This document shows positions 36,257 to 45,212 of a stretch of DNA of 64,000 bases, piece by piece. The notes under the pieces are model-generated. The model was given only the letters and a program-made list of their open reading frames with translations, was not told the DNA's origin and searched no databases. The stretch is from an uncultured bacterium (GTDB lineage: Bacteria > Spirochaetota > UBA4802 > UB4802), in the NCBI GenBank assembly GCA_937920495.1, contig CALEUQ010000011.1, positions 62,001-126,000 of the forward strand. Reading direction: 5' to 3'. Numbering within the stretch: the first letter of the stretch is position 1; each line of letters opens with the position of its first letter. The position numbers and the translations under genes are program-made.

Positions 36257-38917
36257 ATGAATACATTATTCAGAATAATACTGGTTATTTTATTTTTAGC
36301 GATAGCTCCGGTAAATGTACTCCCCTTCATCAGTGATGAGACAATGCATATATATTGCAATGGGAATTCTCAGAAAATAATAGAGCAGTACGAAAAAGAA
36401 ATAGTGGCACAAGAAGCACATCCAACTTTAATTCTTGCTGATATACACCATATACTGCAAGTTGCAGGAGAAAGCAAAACATTATCGCTAATAAAGGAAT
36501 TAATAAGAAGTGCCAGTACAGACGCAGAAAAGCTTTATGTTCACGACATCGTACAGATATTTCAAGAATTAAAACTTCAAGACAACACCAAGGGTAATAA
36601 CAGGTGGGATATATATGACAATATAAAAGAAAGAATGCCAAAAAGCATTGAAGTGCTGCAATCTACACACAGCACTTTATTTTTATCAGGTAAAAATAAG
36701 ATCAGTGCAACTCAATATCAAAATGGTTTTATACCTGTTCAAAGAAACACTCAGGATTATAATAGAATTGGTCTTTGCAGTGCTTCATTCCAGGCCAATA
36801 TGCCCGTTACGATTAAGATTTATTCTAATATGGATTATGTGTGTTACATTAATGGGAAAAAAATTTGTGTAAACTCTTTAACAGATAAAAAAAAGCTGGT
36901 GCGAATGTTCCGTATAGAACCGGAAGGCGGATTTACTGTTGCTATTTATTACAAACCAATTGATAACATGTTTTTAAAAGTACAATATTATGATGATACC
37001 AATAAAATTGTACATTTACCTGATGCTGCACGTTCATATTTTCATGATGTACAATGGTATGAATCATTCTATGACTATGAAATGTTATTGCTCACGCAGT
37101 ATACTGCACAGCGTTCAGCACAGGCGGCTTTCCAGTTAGCGCTTTTTTATGAATCATTACAATGCACAGAGGCTTTACGATATTACAAAGAAGCTTTAGC
37201 AACACACAACGAGTTTATTACCTGCAGATTTTTATCCTTATTGCTACAAAATAAAAATATACCGGGATCTGAATTTATAATGCGCGGTATCCTTAAAGAG
37301 AATGAAAATTACAGTTCGGTGTTATGGCAATACTTCTCAGATTATGTATACAACCACAAATTCTATGATGCTACAAAGTTACTTTATTTCCCAATAATAA
37401 TACATCTATTGTATAAAGAAAAAGAAGAGCTTGTAAATAAAAAAGAAAACCTTGACCTGTTGCTTAAGCGTTATCCTTTCAGCGATGAACTGTACTATAT
37501 AGCTGCGGATATTACTGCACACTTTGATATTAAAAAAGCTATTGGATTATTAGAATCAATACCAACACCAAATGATAAAGAAATGGCTTTCTTGCTACAA
37601 TGCTATGAGCAGGATGGACAGTTTGAACAGATGGTATCAATCCTTGAAAAACATACTACCAATAGATATTTTGATACATATATACAAGCACTCATTGCGT
37701 TAAAAAGATACAATGAAGCAAAGAGTGCATTGTTCAAAAAGATAGCACAGGGTTCTGATTCACATGCATATACATTATTGGCAACAATAGCTGATCTTGA
37801 AGACTCTGATGGTAGTATGTACCGCCAAAAACATGAGGCGATAGTTTCTGGCATACCGTGGCATAGTGATTATATGAAGGTTGCGTTTGATAATTACGTG
37901 CAAAAAAAAGTTTTTTCACGATTGGCCTTTGAAACTATACAACCCCATGGTGACGGTCTTTTGTACTCATGTTATGCATTGAGGATTATCGATAACAATG
38001 CATACTCTACTTTGTATGATTTATATTATGTACATAGTGAATCACTGGTAAACGAGTATGCTTTTGGTAAAGATGTGACAATAACAGGATGTACCATCCA
38101 CCTGGTTAATAAGGATGGCAAGCTTACAAAAAAGAAAATAAAATATACACATAGCTCAATTCAAAAAGAAATCAAAGAATGCATAAAAGAAAACCTGAAT
38201 ACGTATGCTCTGGTGGAAATATCATTTATTGTACAAAAGGATATCCCGGTAGTGCACATACAGCAGAATTATAATCTGTCGCAATTTGATATGGATATCA
38301 TTGTTATGCATCCGCATGCCGAGCCGTATATAATCTCATCACTGCGGGGGGATGCATCAAAAGAGGAGCATAAGATACAACACTTTAGATTTAATGCCCA
38401 TGAACTATCGGCACATAAAACCAGAGATTTTGTGTTGATAGCAATTACGCCTGAAAACCTTACTCAATGGATTAATGAACAGGGTATACGGTTTAGAATA
38501 GCAGATTATTGTGTGAATGATTCAAAAATAGATACTACAACCATAGAGGAAACTGCATCCGAGATAGTACGTATATTGAGACATCATACCATACTACAGA
38601 ATCCCTATACAGCCACGTCGCTTGTACAGTTTACCAGCTCAAGGAAAGGTACATTGCTTGATGCAATGCTGTATGCACGATACACTCTGGCAAAAAAGGG
38701 TATAATGTCATTTATTTCTGTTGGCTGTTCACACAACGATATCGATATGCCATGTAAGAATAATACGATATGTTTTGATACAGTGTTTCTGTATATACCG
38801 CTTACAGCTGAAAAAGGGATATGGTTGACCAATGATGGTACATATCCCTCCTTGGATGATCTCAAGATTGATAATATTCTGGTTGTTGTTGGAGATGAGA
38901 TTATTGAAAAAAACTAA
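36257..38917 (+). CDS. Large exported protein with DUF3857-like and degenerate transglutaminase domains
   Basis: The 886-residue protein has a signal peptide or N-terminal anchor (LFRIILVILFLAIAPVNVLP). A helical region follows with TPR-like repeats (for example FQLALFYESLQCTEALRYYK, near 295), and then a DUF3857-like beta domain (about 595-740). It ends in a transglutaminase-like segment (about 755-886). Within that segment the usual GDC is RKGT, and the usual His and Asp positions read FDT and LTND, so the catalytic Cys-His-Asp triad is lost. The assignment rests on pattern comparison with DUF3857/transglutaminase proteins. It follows mnmE by 12 bp and may be a binding scaffold; the role is unknown. 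Confidence 0.6.
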   Translation: MNTLFRIILVILFLAIAPVNVLPFISDETMHIYCNGNSQKIIEQYEKEIVAQEAHPTLILADIHHILQVAGESKTLSLIKELIRSASTDAEKLYVHDIVQIFQELKLQDNTKGNNRWDIYDNIKERMPKSIEVLQSTHSTLFLSGKNKISATQYQNGFIPVQRNTQDYNRIGLCSASFQANMPVTIKIYSNMDYVCYINGKKICVNSLTDKKKLVRMFRIEPEGGFTVAIYYKPIDNMFLKVQYYDDTNKIVHLPDAARSYFHDVQWYESFYDYEMLLLTQYTAQRSAQAAFQLALFYESLQCTEALRYYKEALATHNEFITCRFLSLLLQNKNIPGSEFIMRGILKENENYSSVLWQYFSDYVYNHKFYDATKLLYFPIIIHLLYKEKEELVNKKENLDLLLKRYPFSDELYYIAADITAHFDIKKAIGLLESIPTPNDKEMAFLLQCYEQDGQFEQMVSILEKHTTNRYFDTYIQALIALKRYNEAKSALFKKIAQGSDSHAYTLLATIADLEDSDGSMYRQKHEAIVSGIPWHSDYMKVAFDNYVQKKVFSRLAFETIQPHGDGLLYSCYALRIIDNNAYSTLYDLYYVHSESLVNEYAFGKDVTITGCTIHLVNKDGKLTKKKIKYTHSSIQKEIKECIKENLNTYALVEISFIVQKDIPVVHIQQNYNLSQFDMDIIVMHPHAEPYIISSLRGDASKEEHKIQHFRFNAHELSAHKTRDFVLIAITPENLTQWINEQGIRFRIADYCVNDSKIDTTTIEETASEIVRILRHHTILQNPYTATSLVQFTSSRKGTLLDAMLYARYTLAKKGIMSFISVGCSHNDIDMPCKNNTICFDTVFLYIPLTAEKGIWLTNDGTYPSLDDLKIDNILVVVGDEIIEKN

Positions 38918-38929
38918 CAAAAAGTGATA

Positions 38930-39025
38930 CTACTTGGATAACTTTTTTGCCAGTAATTTTTTCTTTCTTTTAAGCCGACGCTTTGCACGTTTGCGCTTAA
39001 TACGCGGATTATACTGCTTGCTCAT
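38930..39025 (-). CDS. 31-residue highly basic protein
   Basis: This short gene has a strong Shine-Dalgarno site (GGGAGG nine bases before the ATG). It encodes a peptide starting MSKQYNPRIKRKRAKRRLKR and ending in KKLSK, with 17 of 31 residues lysine or arginine. The composition resembles tiny ribosome-associated proteins (bTHX or COX24/AURKAIP1-like) but I cannot assign it to one. It is convergent with the large exported protein and lies just upstream of nrdG on the opposite end of the gap. Coding is supported by the ribosome site and clean start-stop fit. Confidence 0.7.
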   Translation of the reverse strand: MSKQYNPRIKRKRAKRRLKRKKKLLAKKLSK

Positions 39026-39096
39026 AGACTATTTGTCCTCCCTGAAGTTATTACATAACACAGAAAAAATGATATAAAGGAATGTCAATAGATTTT

Positions 39097-39792
39097 TTAT
39101 ATTCCTCTGATTTCGCAACAGGTAGCAAATGTTTTTACAAACTGCTGGAATGAAAATAATACTTCTTTAGGATACGGTTTAAGTGTATGTAGTGTTTCAT
39201 CCAGTGTGTGATGGTTGTGAAATTGCTGCAGATAATAATACACGACGTTGCCAACACGATCTCTTATGCTATGGAAATCTTCAATAGTAACAAACCCCGG
39301 CACACAGGTTGTCCTGAGCTCAAACGGAATACGGTATTCTTTGAGCAATGTAATAGATTGGATGATTAAATCAAATGGCAGTTTGGTTTTTGTTAATGCA
39401 TGATATTTTTCAGGAGAGGTTTTAATATCTATTGCCACATAATCCAGAAGCCTATCTGATACTAATTTTTTTAAAACATCAGGCTGGAATCCGTTAGTGT
39501 CCAGCTTGACTTTTAATCCAATATCCTTTACCTTTTTTAAAAAGCCAACTATGCCGTGAGCAAGTGTTGGTTCACCACCGGTAATAACTACTCCACCTAT
39601 AAGGTGCTTCCGTTTTTGTAATAGATCCAGCACTTCATCATTTGAATATTTTTGTAAATTACAATCGTTGCATGCCAGGGATGCATTATGGCAGTAAAGA
39701 CATCGCAAATTGCACCCCCCGGTAAAAAGAACAGTGCTGATAGTCTGTGGATAGTCAATGAGTGAGGTTTTCTGAATACCCCGAATATTCAT
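39097..39792 (-). CDS. nrdG: Anaerobic ribonucleotide reductase activating protein (radical SAM)
   Basis: The 231-residue radical SAM enzyme installs the glycyl radical on NrdD. The 4Fe-4S motif CX3CX2C appears as CNLRCLYC near residues 28-35, and the GGEPTL motif follows near 72. The start MNIRGIQKTSLIDYP is typical of the family. The gene overlaps the 3' end of the upstream small gene by 38 bp in another frame. It is the last gene of an anaerobic reductase operon. Confidence 0.92.
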   Translation of the reverse strand: MNIRGIQKTSLIDYPQTISTVLFTGGCNLRCLYCHNASLACNDCNLQKYSNDEVLDLLQKRKHLIGGVVITGGEPTLAHGIVGFLKKVKDIGLKVKLDTNGFQPDVLKKLVSDRLLDYVAIDIKTSPEKYHALTKTKLPFDLIIQSITLLKEYRIPFELRTTCVPGFVTIEDFHSIRDRVGNVVYYYLQQFHNHHTLDETLHTLKPYPKEVLFSFQQFVKTFATCCEIRGI

Positions 39793-39946
39793 GTGAAGCT
39801 ACCTTAAATAATTCTTCTTTCATAAACTCTTTTCTTTCATGGAACTCTTCCTGTTTGCCTTTATTCCACTGATTTACCGGTCTGAAATACCCAACAACCC
39901 TTGAATATACTTCAACAGGTATCTTTTTTTCATGATGCTTTTGCAT
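39755..39946 (-). CDS. nrdD: Separate glycyl-radical segment of anaerobic ribonucleotide reductase
   Basis: The 63-residue protein consists almost only of the NrdD C-terminal signature VYSRVVGYFRPVNQWNKGKQ, in which the glycine of RVVGY is the expected radical site. The large upstream subunit lacks this segment. The start has its own strong ribosome site (GGGGG seven bases before ATG), 39 bp after the nrdD stop, so this is a genuine split gene rather than a sequencing frameshift. The two chains should assemble into one active reductase. Confidence 0.85.
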   Translation of the reverse strand: MQKHHEKKIPVEVYSRVVGYFRPVNQWNKGKQEEFHERKEFMKEELFKVASHEYSGYSENLTH

Positions 39947-39985
39947 TACGTAACCCCCATTTAATAGTATAAAATTATAAATTTA

Positions 39986-42061
39986 TTACTGCTGAACATG
40001 TGCTTCCATATGCAATGGTGTACTATCTTCAATTTCGACATCTATACCAAACATCTCAAGTTCTTCTTTTGTATGCTCGTAAGGACAGAATTTATGATTG
40101 CCCGGTATATAGCCATGAACGGGACAAATGCTGAATGTTGGAGTAATGGTGAAATATGGTATATGATAGTTATAAGCAATTGTCTTAACCAGAAGTTTGA
40201 CCATCTGTGGATCATCAATCTTTTCACCGATAAAACAATGTACTACCGTGCCACCAGTAAATTTTGACTGTAATTGGTCCTGATGGTCTAAAAGATCAAA
40301 TATATCATGAGCAAATCCTACAGGAGGATGAATAGAGTTGGTATAATATGGTTCATTTTTACCTGAAGTTATGATATCCGGAAATCTGTTCCTGTCATGA
40401 CGCGCAAACCGGTAGCTCACACCTTCGGCGGGGGTGGCTTCCAGATTATATAAATTGCCTGTTTCATGCTGATATGTGGCAATTTTATCGCGCATAAAAT
40501 CAAGTACCTGCGCAGTGAATTCTTTCCCTTCATCAGTTGTGATATCCTGCCCTAAAAGATTAAGACAGGCTTCATTCATCCCAACAAGGCCTATAGTTGA
40601 AAAATGATTTATCCAGTATTTTTTAAATCTTTTATATACATCACGCAAATAGAACTTAGTATAAGGATAAAGATTATTAGCAGTAAAATTTTCCAGAACT
40701 TTGCGTTTTATCTCTAATGAATTGCGTGCAAGATCCATTAGGTGAGATAATCTATCAAAAAACTCATCTTTTGTTTTACAAAGGTATCCAAGTCTGGGCA
40801 TATTAATAGTCACAACGCCAATACTACCGGTGAGAGGATTTGCACCAAAAAGACCACCACCACGTTTGCGCAACTCGCGATTGTCAAGCCGTAAACGACA
40901 GCACATGGAACGCGCATCATCAGGATCCATGTCAGAATTGACAAAGTTTGCAAAGTAGGGTATACCGTATTTTGCAGTAATCTCCCATAGCAGGTTTAAA
41001 GAGGGATTATCCCAGTCAAAATCCTTGGAAATATTATAGGTGGGTATAGGAAATGTGAAGATTCTGTGACGAGCATCACCTTCAAGCATGCATTCAGCGA
41101 ATGCAGTATTGAAGATATCCATCTCTTTCTGGAATTGACTATACGTCTGGTCCATAAATTGTCCGCCAATAATTACATGCTCATTGGCTATAGAGCATGG
41201 AACAGTGAGGTCAAGAGTAACATTGGTAAAGGGGGTCTGAAATCCAACACGGGTTGGTATGTTCATATTGAAAATAAATTCCTGCAGGCACTGTTTTACA
41301 CCAGCATAATCCAGGTTATCGTAGCGTATAAATGGAGCTAAGTATGTATCAAAGTTGGCAAATGCCTGTGCGCCGGCTGATTCACCCTGCAGGGTGTAGA
41401 AAAAATTAACTATCTGCCCCAATGCGCTTCTGAAATGTTTTGCGGGCCTGCTTTCAACCTTGCCCGGTACCCCGCCAAAACCAGTAAGCAAAAGGTCGCG
41501 TAAATCCCAGCCCACACAATATGCGGAAAGAAGACCTAAATCGTGAAGATGGAAATCACAGTTGATATGTGCATCCCTGATCTCAGGTGGGTAGATGCGT
41601 TCAAGCCAGTATTTAGCGGTGATTGCAGATGCAATATGGTTATTTAACCCCTGCAAGGAATAACTCATATTGCTGTTTTCATTCACACGCCAGTCAGATC
41701 TGTCAAGATAATCCTCTATAAGCTGAATGCCTTCGTTTAAAAGGCTTTTCCCTTCGCGAATTTTACGGTGCTGCTCACGATAAAGAATATATGCTTTTGC
41801 AACCTTAGCATGCCCTTTTTCTATGAGCATCTTCTCGACTAAATCCTGAACATTTTCAACAGTAGGAATATGCTCGCCTTTATATAATAAGGACAATATA
41901 TCAACAACCGCGTTGGCAACTGAAGCTGCGGTATTTCTGTCCGTACCGCCAACAGCGCGGGCAGCCTTAAAAATGGCTTCAGTAATCTTTTCTATATTGA
42001 ATGGAACTATCCTGCCATCACGCTTTCTGATAAACTGAGGGCTTGCTTTTGTAACTGACAT
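39986..42061 (-). CDS. nrdD: Anaerobic ribonucleoside-triphosphate reductase, large part (lacks glycyl-radical motif)
   Basis: The 691-residue class III reductase begins with an ATP-cone (FIRKRDGRIVPFNIEKITEA) and continues through the NrdD barrel, with FQTPFTNVTLDLTVP, FTGGTVVHCF and ETGNLYNLEATPAEGVSYR. Near the end two cysteines remain of the zinc-binding part (FSICPVHGYIPGNHKFCPY). The chain stops soon after, before the RVxGY radical site, which is encoded by the next gene. It reduces ribonucleoside triphosphates under anoxia, so the organism can live without oxygen. Confidence 0.92.
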   Translation of the reverse strand: MSVTKASPQFIRKRDGRIVPFNIEKITEAIFKAARAVGGTDRNTAASVANAVVDILSLLYKGEHIPTVENVQDLVEKMLIEKGHAKVAKAYILYREQHRKIREGKSLLNEGIQLIEDYLDRSDWRVNENSNMSYSLQGLNNHIASAITAKYWLERIYPPEIRDAHINCDFHLHDLGLLSAYCVGWDLRDLLLTGFGGVPGKVESRPAKHFRSALGQIVNFFYTLQGESAGAQAFANFDTYLAPFIRYDNLDYAGVKQCLQEFIFNMNIPTRVGFQTPFTNVTLDLTVPCSIANEHVIIGGQFMDQTYSQFQKEMDIFNTAFAECMLEGDARHRIFTFPIPTYNISKDFDWDNPSLNLLWEITAKYGIPYFANFVNSDMDPDDARSMCCRLRLDNRELRKRGGGLFGANPLTGSIGVVTINMPRLGYLCKTKDEFFDRLSHLMDLARNSLEIKRKVLENFTANNLYPYTKFYLRDVYKRFKKYWINHFSTIGLVGMNEACLNLLGQDITTDEGKEFTAQVLDFMRDKIATYQHETGNLYNLEATPAEGVSYRFARHDRNRFPDIITSGKNEPYYTNSIHPPVGFAHDIFDLLDHQDQLQSKFTGGTVVHCFIGEKIDDPQMVKLLVKTIAYNYHIPYFTITPTFSICPVHGYIPGNHKFCPYEHTKEELEMFGIDVEIEDSTPLHMEAHVQQ

Positions 42062-42335
42062 ATTAAAACTCCGTAAACGGTGAAATGGTATGAATGGTAT
42101 TGAATTAATGTGCTATGCAATGGAATTGATTGCTATAGGTATTTTTACAAAACAATGATAAACTGAAACAAAAAAGTCAAATACATTTTATGTGACATAA
42201 CAAAAATAATTGTACATTACATATGTTAGTATAACTATGTTAGGTATTTCGTGTCAAGAAAAAATGGATTTTGATTTTTTATTATTTTTCCGATAGTATA
42301 GTAAGATAATATTAAGAAGAATATAAGGTACCGCT

Positions 42336-42857
42336 ATGAAAATGAAGAATGGATCGATAGTTATATATGTAAGTGTCATACTGACATTGGGTATTGCTAT
42401 GGGGATGGTATATTCAGATGACACTTCACTTTTTAAAATTCTAGCGATAGCCCCTGAAGATGTGCCCCAGGGCTTTGTATTTGGTACGATACCAAATTTT
42501 GCAAAAAAGGTATTCACTGCCAATCCATGTGTGGTGAGCCCGGACGGAATACGGTTTTTAGCTTCCAGACTATATCCTGAAGGCAATGCTAATAATATTA
42601 AGAGCATATATGTTGCAATCATGGCTACTGAAGCCAGGCCATACGGGGACGATCTGGTGTACTATCTTTTAGTATTTAAAGACAGTAAATCAGCTTCAGT
42701 TGAAATAAAAAAGCTTCAGGACTATTATCAGTATAATAAAGACAGAATAGTCCTTATTACAAAAGATACCATCGCCTTACTGCTGTTTGCTGATGATGTT
42801 GATAATTATAAATATATTGCAGAGTTGGGCCGGAAACTGCAGGAAAGACTCAACTAA
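42336..42857 (+). CDS. Exported or membrane-anchored protein of unknown function
   Basis: The 173-residue protein has an N-terminal hydrophobic segment (IVIYVSVILTLGIAMGMVY) that may be a signal peptide, followed by a compact mixed domain. Features include a proline/glycine patch (APEDVPQGFVFGTIPNF) and a final helix (YKYIAELGRKLQERL). I do not recognise the family. It converges on the next gene and overlaps its stop by 4 bp. The start ATG has no strong ribosome site; an in-frame ATG two codons on is equally possible. Confidence 0.6.
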   Translation: MKMKNGSIVIYVSVILTLGIAMGMVYSDDTSLFKILAIAPEDVPQGFVFGTIPNFAKKVFTANPCVVSPDGIRFLASRLYPEGNANNIKSIYVAIMATEARPYGDDLVYYLLVFKDSKSASVEIKKLQDYYQYNKDRIVLITKDTIALLLFADDVDNYKYIAELGRKLQERLN

Positions 42858-43258
42858 TAAATGTTTTTTGAGATCAGCATTTCTTCAAGTTCATCTGCTT
42901 TTGCAGCAATGTAAAATAATGATTTCATGAAACGCTGTGGATCGCAATCTTTCAGTAAAAGGGAATTCCTGAGAATTAAAGTGTCATTAAGCAGTGCCAG
43001 TGCGCCATAATCCAGTGTACTGTTAAGCTTTAGGGCAAATTTATAGAGTTCAAATGATTCATTCTTTATAGTCCCTATGACTGAATAATAATTTACAATC
43101 CTGTCACCGGACTCATCTTTATTAAGAGTTATTAAAATCTCCTGGGATCTGTCATCCTCAAACTCAATGGTTGTGGTATATGCGCCTTCTTTTGTTTTGT
43201 GAAATTTCAATTTGAATTCGGATGCAATTGCTGCAATAAATCCATCAAATAATTCCAT
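42854..43258 (-). CDS. YbjN / type III chaperone-like small protein
   Basis: The 134-residue acidic protein shows the alternating strand-helix pattern of the CesT/YbjN fold. It has a beta sheet with TIEFEDDRSQEILITLN, then ELYKFALKLNSTLDYGALAL, and a last helix (RFMKSLFYIAAKADELEEML). This recall is tentative. No type III secretion gene is in the window. It sits 26 bp downstream of the next gene on the same strand and may be co-transcribed with it. Confidence 0.5.
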   Translation of the reverse strand: MELFDGFIAAIASEFKLKFHKTKEGAYTTTIEFEDDRSQEILITLNKDESGDRIVNYYSVIGTIKNESFELYKFALKLNSTLDYGALALLNDTLILRNSLLLKDCDPQRFMKSLFYIAAKADELEEMLISKNIY

Positions 43259-43284
43259 ATATCACCTTATGCTATCATAAATTT

Positions 43285-43875
43285 TCAGGATAAGAGTTTT
43301 AGAATGTGTTCATACTGAAAAGGTGTATGAGCATAAAATGCTTTATCCTGATGTTCTTTTATAGCAGTTGTTATATTCGTAATGTCAGGAGTATTACTCC
43401 CGGCCTGATTCAAAGCCATGTATAATTGTTTATGTGTATTGTCAAGAATGTGTGCCTCTTTGAGTAGCCTGTCATGTATTTCTTTAACTGTTTCGGTATC
43501 ATTATTTTGTATGGCATTTCCCAATTGTTCAATAAGTTTTGTTGATTCCTGGAATGTTTCAGGATGAGGGATGTTTGGGATAGAGCCAGTACCCGGCGAA
43601 AGACGGGTAAAATAATTATTAATGGTGGAAATCTTTGCCATGATATCAGTGTGGTCTTGATATGAAAATGCTTTCTGAAGAAGTTCATAGGATATATTTA
43701 TAGCCATGGTTACAAGCTGATGTGCCTGGCTTACTATAGTGTATGCTGCAATAGCTTTTTTTAGCGACGGATACACTTGTGTAGATTCCATCTGGTGTTG
43801 TATTGTAACACCGGCTTTTATGTGAGTATTAAATGGAATATGTGTTACTACTGGTATTGTATTTGTTATTTTCAT
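43285..43875 (-). CDS. Helical protein of unknown function
   Basis: The 196-residue protein is predicted to be mainly helical and has no signal peptide or membrane helix. Threonine, histidine and isoleucine are frequent. The ATG for MKITNTIPV is preferred for its GGGGGG site shortly upstream; the frame is open 17 codons farther. Its neighbour downstream is the YbjN-like protein, suggesting a chaperone-cargo or partner pair, which is inference from position only. Confidence 0.55.
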   Translation of the reverse strand: MKITNTIPVVTHIPFNTHIKAGVTIQHQMESTQVYPSLKKAIAAYTIVSQAHQLVTMAINISYELLQKAFSYQDHTDIMAKISTINNYFTRLSPGTGSIPNIPHPETFQESTKLIEQLGNAIQNNDTETVKEIHDRLLKEAHILDNTHKQLYMALNQAGSNTPDITNITTAIKEHQDKAFYAHTPFQYEHILKLLS

Positions 43876-44207
43876 GATCCCCCCGATCAGATAAAAAATA
43901 TAGTATGTGTACAATAATGTCAACAAGTATTTATTCTGTATGCTCTATCCAATAGAAAGGAACTTTTCAGTGTTATTGGATATGTCTTGCAGGCAAACAT
44001 GCTATTGTACAAACATATTTTTACGGAAGGTCATCGTGAAGAAACAACTGACAATTTATTATGTTCACAAATTTTATTTAAGGAATAAATGGTGAAATAG
44101 ATTTATAAAAACAGTATTGAAAATTATGTGATTGTTGTATAGTATTGTTAATAGTAAGTATCTGGTTAAAAAAATATTTCATGAATTATGAATATGGTAA
44201 AAATTGT
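43876..44207. other. 332-bp intergenic region containing the solo repeat end
   Basis: Besides the 42-bp repeat fragment at 44055-44096, I see nothing recognisable. A plus-strand frame of 62 codons crosses this area and the repeat but has no ribosome site and is not taken as a gene. Confidence 0.5.
44055..44096. repeat. Solo right end of the dispersed repeat (copy C)
   Basis: Positions 44055-44096 match the last 42 or so bases of copies A and B (TTTATTATGTTCACAAATTT then AAGGAATAAAT and GTG). The hairpin part is absent. The left boundary falls right after the hairpin-side sequence. Confidence 0.75.
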
Positions 44208-44405
44208 ATGAAAAAGATAGTATGGATTATCTGTTGCGTGTGTATGATGGGCACTATTTCATGTAAAAAAAAGGAAGAAAACAGAGTTCCCCGTGAGCAA
44301 ATTCAGATTGATGGGGCGCACGATTATTCAGTGATATTTAAAGATATCATAGAGAAAGAGAAAAAAGATGCACAACGATATAAAAAAGGACCATTTGATG
44401 AATAA
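44208..44405 (+). CDS. Small lipoprotein
   Basis: The 65-residue precursor has a type II signal peptide (MKKIVWIICCVCMMGTISC) with cysteine 19 as the probable lipidation site, then a short charged domain rich in lysine and glutamate. The frame is open 21 codons upstream, but the lipobox position supports this start. Its last 8 bp overlap the next gene, which begins in another frame, so the two are probably translated together. No family is recognised. Confidence 0.65.
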   Translation: MKKIVWIICCVCMMGTISCKKKEENRVPREQIQIDGAHDYSVIFKDIIEKEKKDAQRYKKGPFDE

Positions 44406-45063
44406 GCTTATTGAAATTCCCAGGATTGATTTACTTGCCTATTGTGTGCATGTACCCAGACCTGTGATGGAATCAGTTATTATCAGGGAAGTTGTGAATC
44501 CTTTATGCAATGGGAATACCGTTACATTGTTTCAAAAGCATTTTTCACTTTTTCATGCGTTATACAGTATAAAGAATGACCCTGCGTATTATGCGTATAT
44601 GGTACATATCCATCCCATGAATATTGTTATAAGGCACTATCCTGCATATAATAAATGTATTGACTATAATCCCTGGACAGATAGTTTTTGTGAAAATCAG
44701 ACTATAGACGGGACATATTGTGAGTTCCACTATAATTTATATGCTCCGTTCAGAGGGAATATATTATATGATCCGCTCAATGAGTTTTATAGTGATCCAT
44801 ACAATATCAATTATGAATATTCGGAAGAATTGAAAAAAGTGTATAATGGTTTTACAAAATATATTATTAACCGCAGGAAGGTTGAAAAGGCGCTTGCTTT
44901 TTTTTCGTTTAGTACCATTGAACATTGTAATAAGGCGCAATTGCAAAAACGATATCGTGAGCTTGTTAAGAAATATCATCCTGATCATTATCATGGTGAT
45001 ACAGCAATGATTAAGGAAATTAATGCTCACTATACTCTGTTAAAGGAGATTTTTGTAGTATGA
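44398..45063 (+). CDS. Protein with C-terminal J domain
   Basis: The 221-residue protein ends in a J domain (about 165-221) containing LQKRYRELVKKYHPDHYHGD, where HPD is the Hsp70-stimulating motif. The first 160 residues are unfamiliar, with several histidines, cysteines and tyrosines. J domains are usually at the N-terminus; a C-terminal position suggests the N-terminal part selects a client. AAGGA lies seven bases before the ATG, which overlaps the lipoprotein gene. No DnaK gene is present in the window. Confidence 0.78.
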   Translation: MNKLIEIPRIDLLAYCVHVPRPVMESVIIREVVNPLCNGNTVTLFQKHFSLFHALYSIKNDPAYYAYMVHIHPMNIVIRHYPAYNKCIDYNPWTDSFCENQTIDGTYCEFHYNLYAPFRGNILYDPLNEFYSDPYNINYEYSEELKKVYNGFTKYIINRRKVEKALAFFSFSTIEHCNKAQLQKRYRELVKKYHPDHYHGDTAMIKEINAHYTLLKEIFVV

Positions 45064-45212
45064 TAATGATAGATAAAAAAACATGCACTTTTTTGTAGCA
45101 ATTTTACTATTATGAATACTAATGGATTGATAATGAGTTTTTTACCATAACCATACTTCATTTATTTTTATATATATTGTAAGCGATAGTTACTAATAAA
45201 AAGGAGAATGCT

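Noticed and set aside
42062-42335. NrdR-like boxes before nrdD (ACATATGT and neighbouring ACTATGT)
   Set aside because: Only short palindromes exist and no pair with the proper spacing of NrdR boxes could be aligned.
43907-44095. 62-codon plus-strand frame in the gap before the lipoprotein
   Set aside because: It runs through the repeat fragment, has no ribosome site and gives no recognisable protein.
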